This document shows positions 47,101-55,375 of a DNA stretch of 64,000 bases, in pieces; within the stretch, counting starts at the first letter, position 1; every line of letters begins with the position of its first letter. The translations under genes were made by a program, and so were the position numbers. The stretch lies in the NCBI RefSeq assembly GCF_015706575.1, contig NW_024037056.1, forward strand, positions 13,591,176 to 13,655,175. The letters run 5' to 3'. The notes below the pieces were generated by a model. The model made no database searches and was not told where the DNA came from. It saw only the letters and a list, made by a program, of their open reading frames with translations. Source of the DNA: Patiria miniata. Lineage: Eukaryota > Echinodermata > Asteroidea > Valvatida > Asterinidae.

Positions 47101-50100
47101 TCACTCCATCGCAGAAAATGGCTGCCGTCGGATAAGTGAATAAAGAAGTTTAAACTGACTTGTTTTTCCAAAGAGGCCGATTCCGATACCGACTTTTGCA
47201 GATTAACAGTCACGCTTAATGCGTTCCCAAGCATGTAGGTGATTTTGTCAAAGACTATAATAGAATAGCTACCAAAAATGTTTCAACATACATTAAAAAG
47301 ATGACACAGATGACGGAAGTGTTTAATTCACTATTTCAAAAATTCTCTCCTTTTTCAGATCCTCCGAGAACAGTGGCAGATTTCGCCTACGACAGCATCA
47401 CTTGTCAGATTCTCTTTGATGTCATCAGTAGCCTTTCTTTCGAGGGAATCTCTGTAAGTTAATAATCAATCCAACTGTGTCCATTGACCATTAAGATCAT
47501 GACTTTTGGTCACGTGACCAAGGTAGCTCGGTTAGACTCGGTCACAAGGACGAATAGAATTGTACACAAAACAAAGATTGGCTGGGCTAAAACACACCCA
47601 CAATCCTTACAGGACATTATTCTACCGGCTTGCTTTATTTTAATGACATATTATCTTATTTGCAGGGTCCTATCAAGTTCAATTCAAACGGTGACCGATT
47701 GGGACTTATTTTGCTCAGACAGCTGCAAGGTAAAGTAAAAGCTTGAAATCAGTTTTCAATAATCGGGATTTCTCAAGGTTTTGTGCACAGAAAATGGCAT
47801 ATTACTAAAGAATATTGTCTTTTAAGATGGCTGAGCTATGAGATCACCATTGTTTTTTTAATCATTGAAACGGCAGCATCAAGCCGTAAATTTTTCTCCG
47901 TTATGGGGAATATTGTGTTTTCCTGTTTGGTACAGTTTGTAAAGAAATTTCTGTGTAGTGATTTTAGCTTTGATTCCACCTCAGATGGCAGCGATGTCAA
48001 AGTTGGGACATTAGACCCAACCACAGGAACCGGTAGAGACATCACGTGGCTTGGATACGAACCAATCAGCTGGCTAGGTAAAGTCTTACCTTTTCATATA
48101 AAAACATACACGCACGTGGCGACATCAAACCAACAACCCTTAACTTGAACAGTTAAGTTCGGTTATGTTCTTCACGCGGTAGGCTTTCATAAAAATTATA
48201 CGCTCCTTCAGAAACAATGTGTAGATGTTAGGCTTGTCTTTCCATTGTCAATAGGCCTGAAACATAATGACGTCATGCTTTGTTTTTACATGTGCGCTTT
48301 CCTATGTGGTAGACGGTCCCTACTTCGTCTGGCGTCCCGACTTCGCTCCCATAGGAGAGCCGCATAATGTAAACAAAGCCATTACGTCATTAGGTCTCAG
48401 GTCTATTGCAGGGGAATTATGTGAAAAATACTAAATCTACAATCACAAACTCGGTATAACTTAACTAAAAACTAGTAAATTTTAATCTTAATTTCTAGGT
48501 GGGGCGCCACCAATTGACTTCATTATTGAAAGAGAGGATCGGCAGACAATACAACTTTCACTTTTCCTCACCGGCGCCATCTTGGCTACAGTTGGGATCG
48601 CTCTGGCTTGCTGCTTCCTGGCTTTCAACATCCACTTCAAGAAACTTCGGTGTGTATAGTGTCGAGACTCTAAACGAAAATGCATACCACATTTGGAGAG
48701 TGTTCAAATATATTCACCCTAGATGGTTCATATGTAAGCTACACGTACACTGAGAGCTTTCCACTGGAGTGAGTTTTTCAATCTTGATCGTTTCACTGCA
48801 GCGTGATCAAGATGTCGAGCCCCAACATCAACAACTTGATGCTGATTGGTGGAATGCTAGCCTACGTTGCCATCATCTTCCTGGGTGTGGATACCAACAT
48901 TGCATCCACAGACACCTTTGTGTGGATGTGTAGGGTAAACGATAACAATTCATTATGATGGAATCATGATTTGGTTACTACTTCAACTAAAAACAGTCAT
49001 TAATTGTATCGAATGTAACTACTGGTCTTTACTATTTGAGGTCTACTTTCAACTGACTACTGTAGAAAACATTTGAACTCTTTTGCTTGAGGCTAGATCC
49101 TTTGGTAGGATTGAAAAATACCTCCTGAAATTGCTGAAACTCGCTGTCATTTGTTACAGGCCAAGACCTGGTGTCTGTCCATCGGGTTCTCCCTTGCCTT
49201 CGGCTCCATGTTCAGCAAGACCTGGCGAGTCCACAAGATATTCACCAACAAAACTGCTGCGAAAATGGTAAATACAGTCGAATCGAATTTCAAAGACACA
49301 ATGGAGGTAGTACTGACATGAACATTATTTCGAAAAATTATAGATGCACTTTTTTTCCTTGAGAAGGGATGGTTGACTAATGCATGCCTTATGATACAAA
49401 CTTTGTTGATTCCCTATATAATGAAAACTATAGTTTTCATTATAGGTTCATGGAATATGATTTGCAATTGACGTTAGAGTACAAACTCACTTGTCTTCTC
49501 ATTTTATGTTCATATATTTTTACCCCAAGTAATGAAGCATCTTACCTTCATTTATTTTGAGGTTTTGAAAGATAGTCGACTCTTCTGCTTCGTTACCACC
49601 TTGGTTCTACTCGACGTGTTGATTCTGGTCTTGTGGGAAACACTGGACCCTCTTGTGGCGACAGAGCGTTTTGGAACGAAAGTGGTATGTGAACAAATTC
49701 TTTTCTGTTTTGAAGACAATGACAAAGTGAAACACAATTCGATATACAGAACGATATCTCAGTATTGTATAGGTGTTCAGTGCGTAATCTTATTTCGCTC
49801 TAACTTTAACTGATCAGTTGTTCATGTGTCGTCTGGTCTGTCCTGTTGATTAATGTTTTACTTATTTCTATCCCGCCGGTTATAACTGCAGTAATTGACG
49901 TCTTTGCAATTCAAGATGTTGTGCAGTACAAAACCCCAAAACAGTTAGTGCCGAGTACAAGATCCCCAAAACAGTTTAAGTTAAGACCGCTAAACGGTTT
50001 AGTTTAATTCTATTCGTTTAAGATTGACGACGAAAACGACGACATCGTTTACACACCTATCCGTATGATGTGTGAGTCTAGAAACCAGACCTACTGGATT

Positions 50101-51652
50101 GGTGCCTTCTACGTCATTGATGGCCTGCTGTTGATATTTGGAGCTTTTCTGGCCTGGGAGACCAGGAAAGTCTCCATCCCGGCGCTGAATGACTCCAAGT
50201 ACATAGGTGATTTTTTTAGCTGCATCTGAAAATTATGATTCAGTATATGTCAAAGTTAACTACAAACACTGACTGCCAATGTGCCATAACTTATTTTGGT
50301 CAAACGATAGATTGCGTTTACCGTCACTAAGTTAAGTCTAAATATTTCAACTGTTACATTATTTTCCTTTGAGTACATTCTAGGCGTTTGTGTCTACAAT
50401 GTCTTGATCATGACTCCAAATACATCGGAAGGCCTAGTGAGGTTTGGCCATTAAATTTGGTAGAATGTACAGGTTTTTAGCAAGCAAACTTTGAAATGTC
50501 AATGAACTGTCCATTTTTGAAAAAGGCTTTCTTTTTCCAGGCGTCTGTGTCTACAACGTCTTGATCCTGTCCTTCGTTGGCGCTCCGGTGTCGTTTATTC
50601 TGGAGGAGCGAAACGCCCACTACGCCCTGGTAGCTACCCTGATCTGGCTGGCTACTACCCTGACACTTTGTGTTGTCTTTGTACCAAAAGTAAGGTTTGA
50701 AATTGTATCTTTTCTATTTCGAAAATCGAGTAACCAAGACGGATTTGACCTGACATCTTTTTGGGTAAAAATGACAATTCACTCTCTAAATTCCAAAGAG
50801 TAAAATTAGGGACTAGACGTTTTAGAGTGAAAATCACTCTCATGTTCGATTGACATAGTCTGAAAAAAGAACCACTTCAGTCGAAGCTCGAGTGAAACCT
50901 CGATCTTTACGATTGAAGAAATTTCACTCTAAACGTCTAGTCCCTAGTTCCGACTGTGGGAGTGAATCCACTCGAATGGAGTGAATTTTCACTCTTTAGA
51001 ATTTAGAGAGCACCGAGTCGCTTTCCATTCCATTTGACTGGGACAAGTGTAATTTCAACTCAAACAGTTGCCATTTGGAGCCACAAAAGTGTCAATTAAG
51101 TTTGACTCTGAGAATTGTCATTTTGATCCAGATGAGTTCCTGGTCAAATGTGACCCAGATTCAGAGTCAAGGACCCAGAACTTTCACAAGTGTGTTTAAA
51201 TGCTTGATCTCAGATACGAACCAGAAATGATGTCCAGCCGGCTCAGAATACACTGGTCTCGCAGGTGACCCAAAGTCACCAGGGCGTGACCTCCGTGGAT
51301 GCGCAGAAGGAACTCCAACTGCTGCGCCAGGAGATTGGCCGCCTGAGAAAGAACCTCCATGATTTGGTAATGAACCTGTTGAGTCTTGTCTTGAAACTTT
51401 ACACATTGAAGCCAATGATAGGCTTACCCCAGCAATTGTGTCGACTAGATGCGTAAAACAAAACTTGCATTGAATAATCATTCTGAAAAAAATCGAGACT
51501 TGTGTGGACTCTTGGACCAGCTCTACTAGGTTTGCTTTTTCTTTTTGGGGGATGTACTTTGTATCTGTATTTTTAAATCGAAGCCTTTCAATTTTGAAGC
51601 CTTTCAAATATCAGCTTTTCGTTCTCCGCAGGGTCAGGACGATAAGGAGTAG
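35145..51652 (+). CDS. GABBR2-like: GABA-B-receptor-like class C GPCR, receptor D
   Basis: Eighteen coding exons: 35145-35372, 36437-36577, 44346-44516, 45510-45611, 46007-46121, 46365-46513, 46762-46915, 47359-47453, 47666-47729, 47985-48077, 48499-48649, 48802-48934, 49160-49267, 49562-49684, 50023-50206, 50541-50689, 51214-51366, 51632-51652. Phases close to 777 residues. Introns are GT-AG except after exon 6, which has a GC donor. Signal peptide 1-20; Venus-flytrap domain ~22-425; seven TMs ~458-720; C-terminal coiled coil ([20 protein letters not shown]). Likely agonist-contact positions are Trp39, Ser106, Ser130, Tyr226, Trp254 and Glu328. The first 16 introns match receptor C in position and phase. 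The last exon is uncertain: reading through its donor would end the protein at 51456 instead. Introns 1 and 2 carry large tandem repeats. Expected to be a Gi/o-type plasma-membrane receptor by family. Confidence 0.87.
35450..36005. repeat. 21-bp minisatellite with inverted second half
   Basis: From about 35450 to 35815 a 21-bp unit (ATTCCGTTCGGCAAAGTTATC and variants) repeats about 17 times. From about 35821 to 36000 the same unit appears in the opposite direction (GCCGAATGGAATGATGA), about 6 to 7 times. Because 21 is a multiple of three and the unit lacks stops, long open frames appear on both strands; they are not genes. It begins about 80 bases after the exon 1 donor of receptor D. Confidence 0.85.
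36680..36735. repeat. (GACT)n patch with hAT-like terminus
   Basis: A short ACTGACTGCCCCACTGACTG stretch is followed directly at 36712 by CAGTGGCGCACCCAAGG, which looks like a hAT transposon end. A similar (GACT)-rich patch lies on the far side of the satellite array (43950-44035). No matching opposite terminus was found, so this is an unresolved trace of the array's origin. Confidence 0.4.
36890..43875. repeat. Satellite array, ~166-bp monomer, about 40 copies
   Basis: Successive copies of GAAATTGCTCG start at about 37054, 37210, 37378, 37544, 37708 and onward to about 43670, a spacing of 156-168 bases. Each monomer includes CCTGGAAAGACTCCTAAGGG, ACACATTCCAACTCGATTTA, GGGACAGATATATCA, an A-run of variable length and AAGGCTAACCCCTTG. 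The edges (before 37250 and after 43100) are diverged, whereas the middle is homogeneous. A ten-monomer block at about 39420-40320 onward is repeated 1657 bases later (41077-41980), sharing private variants. The array fills intron 2 of receptor D; the same intron in receptor C is 749 bases. Confidence 0.95.
43945..44037. repeat. (GACT)n microsatellite
   Basis: Imperfect repeats of GACTGACT run from about 43949 to 44035, immediately after the degenerate end of the satellite array. They mirror the smaller patch on the other side of the array near 36680-36711. Confidence 0.8.
44553..44756. mobile_element. Palindromic MITE
   Basis: Inverted arms begin AATAAGCCTTTTCGGAGTTCC at the left and end with its inverse at 44756. 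They also share TTCGTAACCTGTGACAACGC. The element is about 204 bases with a weakly paired centre. It lies 36 bases after the exon 3 donor of receptor D. No target duplication is obvious. Confidence 0.72.
44951..45310. mobile_element. MITE family M1, copy 2
   Basis: Left end AATCGGGCGTTTCACAAGGC with AGTGCGCCACCAAGAGTTTG; right end GGTGGCGCACTGCATTG finishing at CCCAAATT. The interior has CATCTCCCACAATGCACTG and GACAAAACATGGCCCATT. It is in intron 3 of receptor D. Same family as 19303-19600 and 52327-52672. Confidence 0.75.
49412..49446. repeat. Perfect short palindrome
   Basis: CCTATATAATGAAAACTATAG and its continuation form an almost perfect 34-base palindrome (TAATGAAAAC / GTTTTCATTA arms). 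It lies in intron 13 of receptor D. It may be just a recombination or cruciform-prone site; no function is claimed. Confidence 0.7.
50381..50430. pseudogene. Exon 16/15 debris in receptor D intron 15
   Basis: AGGCGTTTGTGTCTACAATG and TCTTGATCATG reproduce the start of exon 16 (50541 onward) with a few changes. They run straight into GACTCCAAATACATCGG, the end of exon 15. The order is 16 then 15, the reverse of the gene, and no open exon remains. It looks like the scar of a tandem exon duplication later deleted, or of gene conversion; the exon 15 part matches receptor C (ATACATCGG) better than receptor D (ATACATAGG form). Confidence 0.65.
50783..51014. mobile_element. Palindromic MITE in receptor D intron 16
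   Basis: The inverted arms share CTCTCTAAATTCCAAAGAG, GGGACTAGACGTTTTAGAG and TTTCACTCTAAACGTC motifs. The arms are interrupted, giving about 230 bases in all. It is located between exons 16 and 17. No coding capacity. Confidence 0.68.
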
Positions 51653-52326
51653 GGGATTCCTGAAAGGCCGTTCACGTGTTTACAACAAAATCAACGATAT
51701 GCAAGACCACGTGATCGAGCAGAAAGAGACTAATGAGTAATGAACATCAACATGTTTGCCTCGTGTCCATGCTTGGCCGGAACTTAAACGCAAAATACAT
51801 TAGTTTGTTGCAGGTGAAAACGTAATTAATTGACTTCATCTTAAAACAAAACATAAGTGTAGAGGAATCAGTATTTGCAACAATAGAATGATACTCATAT
51901 AGTTTATCAGTTTTAGTCTCATTCTGTTATATTTCACATGCATTTTTCATTGTGCATCAACATTGTTGTCTGAACATTGTAAAGTTAATTCGTGTATAAA
52001 ACAATTAACATATAGAATCTTATAACAGTGAACATATTTTGCCTTGCTTCAACAAATATCGTAAGCTTGATGTTATTCTCATCTTTTTAAAAAAAATTGG
52101 GTAGTTTGTACATTTCGTGATCAGAGGAATTATTTTTTTTTATTTCACAGAAGTAAGGGCTTTGCAGAAGTAGTGAGTGAAAAAAAATATGCAAAATATA
52201 CAAAGCTTGTATCACCTTAAATGGCACATTTACAAATCCCGAGCCTCCGTGTTCAATGTACATTGTAATTTTATCATAATTATGTTCACACTTGATCGTC
52301 ATTTTCAATATTAATTACCTTTAACC

Positions 52327-52672
52327 AATTCGGGCGATTCACAGTGCGCCACCAAGAGTTTGCCATGAAGATTCCATTCTTCACATTACGGCCGACAAAA
52401 CATGGCCCATTTGAATGAGTTTCAGTAGACAACTTGGGTTAATTTGTCATAGATTGAGGCATAGCGTTCTGCTGCCTCACAAAAAAACCACCATATTGAT
52501 AAAAAAAGGGCAAACAGACACTCGCTTACGAAACTATACTGACCGAAAAAAAGAGAACAGATTGAAATGTTCCGTGCTGCGAATTTGTCAACCATCTCCC
52601 ACAATGCACTGGCAAAATGAACTCTTAGTGGCAAATTCTTGGTGGCGCACTGCATTGTGAATCGCCTGAATT
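52327..52672. mobile_element. MITE family M1, copy 3
   Basis: Left end AATTCGGGCGATTCACAGTG with CGCCACCAAGAGTTTGCCATG; right end GGTGGCGCACTGCATTGTG finishing at CGCCTGAATT. The interior contains CATCTCCCACAATGCACTGG and GACAAAACATGGCCCATT. It is the best-preserved of the three copies in this window and lies outside genes. Confidence 0.77.
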
Positions 52673-53083
52673 GAACATCATAATATTTACAAGATCAGCA
52701 AAATAGGTTCTTCTTCAGATTAACTTAATAACTGTTTATTACTTAGGATATATAAATCGATATCCCAAACGTTTTGTGATACTTTTATTCTAAACATCTA
52801 ACATGAGTACTTTTTTTTTGGGGGGGGGTGTCGCAGTGGTAAAAAATTCAGTTTCGAGAATTGAGTGTCCGGTTTTAAAAGAGCATCTCCTAGTGAAAAT
52901 AGTCCGTAGGCATAAAACTGTGAAGCATTTTAATTAAGATTCAATTACCTTTTTGTTAGAACTTAAAAATTGTTCCGTATGGTGGACAATAATTATCATC
53001 ATTATTTTTATAAACACGCGAATTTAATTTTCTTCGGTTCTTAAAGTGTCCATTGTTCATATTTCATATTTTCTTTTTCCGAG

Positions 53084-53089
53084 TTTATT
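53084..53089 (-). terminator. Polyadenylation signal of TRIM gene 1
   Basis: AATAAA on the minus strand, 154 bases after the stop codon. TRIM gene 2 has a signal at a similar distance, and its context is related, which supports both. Confidence 0.55.
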
Positions 53090-53242
53090 ACGTGTCAGGG
53101 ATGTGCAATGGTGATGTCATAACTACAAGATTACGTCGCCAGTTAATTCAGTTTCAGACAGGTTTTACGAAAACTTATTGATTCCGGAAATTAGTTTTGC
53201 CCAGGTTCAAGTTACCAGCATGGCCTTGTTTGGTCAGGCAAA

Positions 53243-55165
53243 TCACATCCGCTCAAAGATCTTGACGGAGTGTTTGTCTGCGACAACGACGTCACCAGCG
53301 GGGGTGAATGCCATTCCTAGCGGATTGTACAACCCTTGAACAACTGTTGCTATGAATGCACCATTAGAGTCGTAACGATGTACCTCACTGTCTCCCACTG
53401 TACCGGAGTGAACGGCGACATAGATGCTCCCATCATCATCGCACAGGACACCAGACAGTATCGCTGGTTTCCCGTTCAGTAGGGTCATCACGTTGAACAC
53501 CTCATTGCCCTTCGAGTCAACGCACAGCAACCTCTTCTCGTCGTAGTTTGTGAACACCAGCCGCTCTTTGTTGCTCATTGCAATGAAACATTCAACCATG
53601 CTGTTCGATGTGCTTGCAATCAACGATCCGTCCAGGTTGTGGACACTGATGACCTTTCTCCCCCAATCAGCCACTGCTACTTGTTGCTTGTCCACAGCAA
53701 TACCACTGAGGTTACTCTCTGATAGGCCCTCTGCGTCGCCAACCGAAGGTGTAAACTCACGAACAAACTGTAGCTCAGAGTCAAAAACCTTCACTTTATC
53801 TTCATCCGTGGCGAAGAGCAGATCATCGCAGTTCACTGCCACGCTCCAAGGAGCTTCCAACCCGTGACATTCGGCTCCTTGAGCAATGGATGTTTTGAAC
53901 TGCCCAGTGGAGGTAAACAACGATACCCGTTTCAAGTCTGTGTCGCACACTACGATGTCACCGTTGCTGAAACATGTAACGCCCCCTGCACACTGGAATT
54001 TCCCGTCACTTTTCCCCTTCTTGCCGAACTTTTCCTTCAACTGCCATTTCTCTTTGAGCAATAGTTTTCCAAGATCCGTGTCGCTGACAACATCGTGACA
54101 TTTGACCCCGATGAACGACATATCCAACTTTGCCGATTCACACTTGAGCTCCTTCTGGAATTCCAAGTTGTGCATCACCTCCGGCTTGAGCTCCAAAAGC
54201 TCGAAACCATCCACTTGTCTCATCAAGTCATTTACTGACGTGACGATCTGATCTGTGCGTTCCATCTGCTCACGGTTGTGCATGAGTGCCTTTTCGTATT
54301 CACTGTCTCTCTCCTGACCGATTTCGTCGACCTTTTTGGTGAGAAGCTTTGCTTTGTTTCTGATTTTAGCGATCTCTGCCTCCGCCTTTGTAGAAATATC
54401 ACTTCGAGCCTGAGAGAGTTTCTTTTGTAGTCTATGCCGTGCACGTTTGATAGAATCTTCATTTGCTGCCAATTGCTCTTTGCTTTGCTGGAACTTTTGC
54501 AATATGTCGTTGACACTCTGACGGAATGATTCCATGGCGTCAGAGATAGATGTGTAGTTGTGATCTGCTGATCGGTGCTCCGTCGCAGCACACATTGAGC
54601 AAATCAATTTATTACATGTTTCACAGAGAAAACATAACGGCTGTTCAATGTGCTCCCGACATTTTGGTGTGACGGTCTTGGTAACATCCGCTGGTACATC
54701 CCCCAATTTGTCCGAGTCCTTTGCTGGAATGATGGGATGGTCTTTGGTGTACCTCAGAAATTGGTGCGCTTCTTGGCATTTCTTGCAGAAGTTCGACTTG
54801 CAGTCAAGACATCTGGATACAGCTTCGAGTCCTTCACAAGATTCACAGGTCGCACTAGTAGTTACTGACTTCCATAATAACTGTTCTTGTTTGTTTATTT
54901 CATCGACAACAGAAATATAAAACAAGCTTGAAGACAGACTCTGTAATCCTCCATCAGGGACTGTCGTCTCTTTCCTGCAAACTGGACATGTTATCTTCAC
55001 CGTCTCTGTCTTCTCTTTGCTGATCATCTCTTCCAGACAGTTCAGGCACAAGCTGTGCAGACAGTCCAACATCTTGGGATCCCTGAAACGACAGCAACAG
55101 ATCGAACATTCGAGATGCTCCTGGCTGATCTTGTCCATCACTGTTTTCGCTGTAGCTTCCGCCAT
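53243..55165 (-). CDS. TRIM-NHL-type E3 ubiquitin ligase, TRIM gene 1
   Basis: One uninterrupted coding exon, 640 residues. The RING finger is C3HC4 with perfect spacing (Cys20, Cys23, Cys35, His37, Cys40, Cys43, Cys60, Cys63). Two B-box-like zinc regions follow (about 107-143 and 170-208), then a coiled coil to about 330 and a conserved linker (about 330-385). C-terminal NHL-type beta-propeller repeats fill 390-640, ending in KIFERM. No filamin domain lies between coiled coil and propeller, unlike TRIM2/3/71. The role expected by family is ubiquitin ligation with substrate or RNA recognition by the propeller; the target is unknown. The ATG is supported by a 5'UTR intron: acceptor TTATAG before 55180, donor AAGTAG/GTGAGT after 55375. 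It is the first of three tandem minus-strand copies. Confidence 0.9.
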   Translation of the reverse strand: MAEATAKTVMDKISQEHLECSICCCRFRDPKMLDCLHSLCLNCLEEMISKEKTETVKITCPVCRKETTVPDGGLQSLSSSLFYISVVDEINKQEQLLWKSVTTSATCESCEGLEAVSRCLDCKSNFCKKCQEAHQFLRYTKDHPIIPAKDSDKLGDVPADVTKTVTPKCREHIEQPLCFLCETCNKLICSMCAATEHRSADHNYTSISDAMESFRQSVNDILQKFQQSKEQLAANEDSIKRARHRLQKKLSQARSDISTKAEAEIAKIRNKAKLLTKKVDEIGQERDSEYEKALMHNREQMERTDQIVTSVNDLMRQVDGFELLELKPEVMHNLEFQKELKCESAKLDMSFIGVKCHDVVSDTDLGKLLLKEKWQLKEKFGKKGKSDGKFQCAGGVTCFSNGDIVVCDTDLKRVSLFTSTGQFKTSIAQGAECHGLEAPWSVAVNCDDLLFATDEDKVKVFDSELQFVREFTPSVGDAEGLSESNLSGIAVDKQQVAVADWGRKVISVHNLDGSLIASTSNSMVECFIAMSNKERLVFTNYDEKRLLCVDSKGNEVFNVMTLLNGKPAILSGVLCDDDGSIYVAVHSGTVGDSEVHRYDSNGAFIATVVQGLYNPLGMAFTPAGDVVVADKHSVKIFERM

Positions 55166-55375
55166 CTTGAAAAGTACGTCCTATAATAACAAGAAATCAA
55201 AACTGCGTGTCTGTTATTTCATTCAGAAACAGACGAAGTGTATTACACCCACGCATCATACTGGGTGAACGGTTACTTGTGCATGCATAAATCATGCTTG
55301 TTACTCACAGCTTTTTCACACAAAACCAAATCGTGTTCAATCTAAAGACAAACACCGATGACAAATTGACTCACC
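55166..55375 (-). promoter_or_regulatory. 5'UTR intron and leader junction of TRIM gene 1
   Basis: The leader exon ends at 55375 (AAAAGTAG then GTGAGT), the intron runs 55374-55181 and the second exon starts at 55180, 15 bases before the ATG. The same arrangement is found upstream of TRIM gene 2, which makes the junction credible. The transcription start is not identified. Confidence 0.6.

Larger units (their letters stand above)
51653..53242. other. Intergenic DNA between receptor D and TRIM gene 1 (convergent)
   Basis: Receptor D ends rightward at 51652 and TRIM gene 1 ends leftward at 53243, so both 3' UTRs fall here. Contents are MITE family M1 copy 3 (52327-52672), T- and G-runs near 52809-52830 and the TRIM gene 1 polyadenylation signal. 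No coding exon was seen. Confidence 0.6.

Noticed and set aside
35145..51652. Assignment as an orthologue of GABBR1 or GABBR2
   Set aside because: Ligand-pocket positions favour one and membrane motifs the other; without a tree a one-to-one name would be unsafe, so only a likeness is stated.
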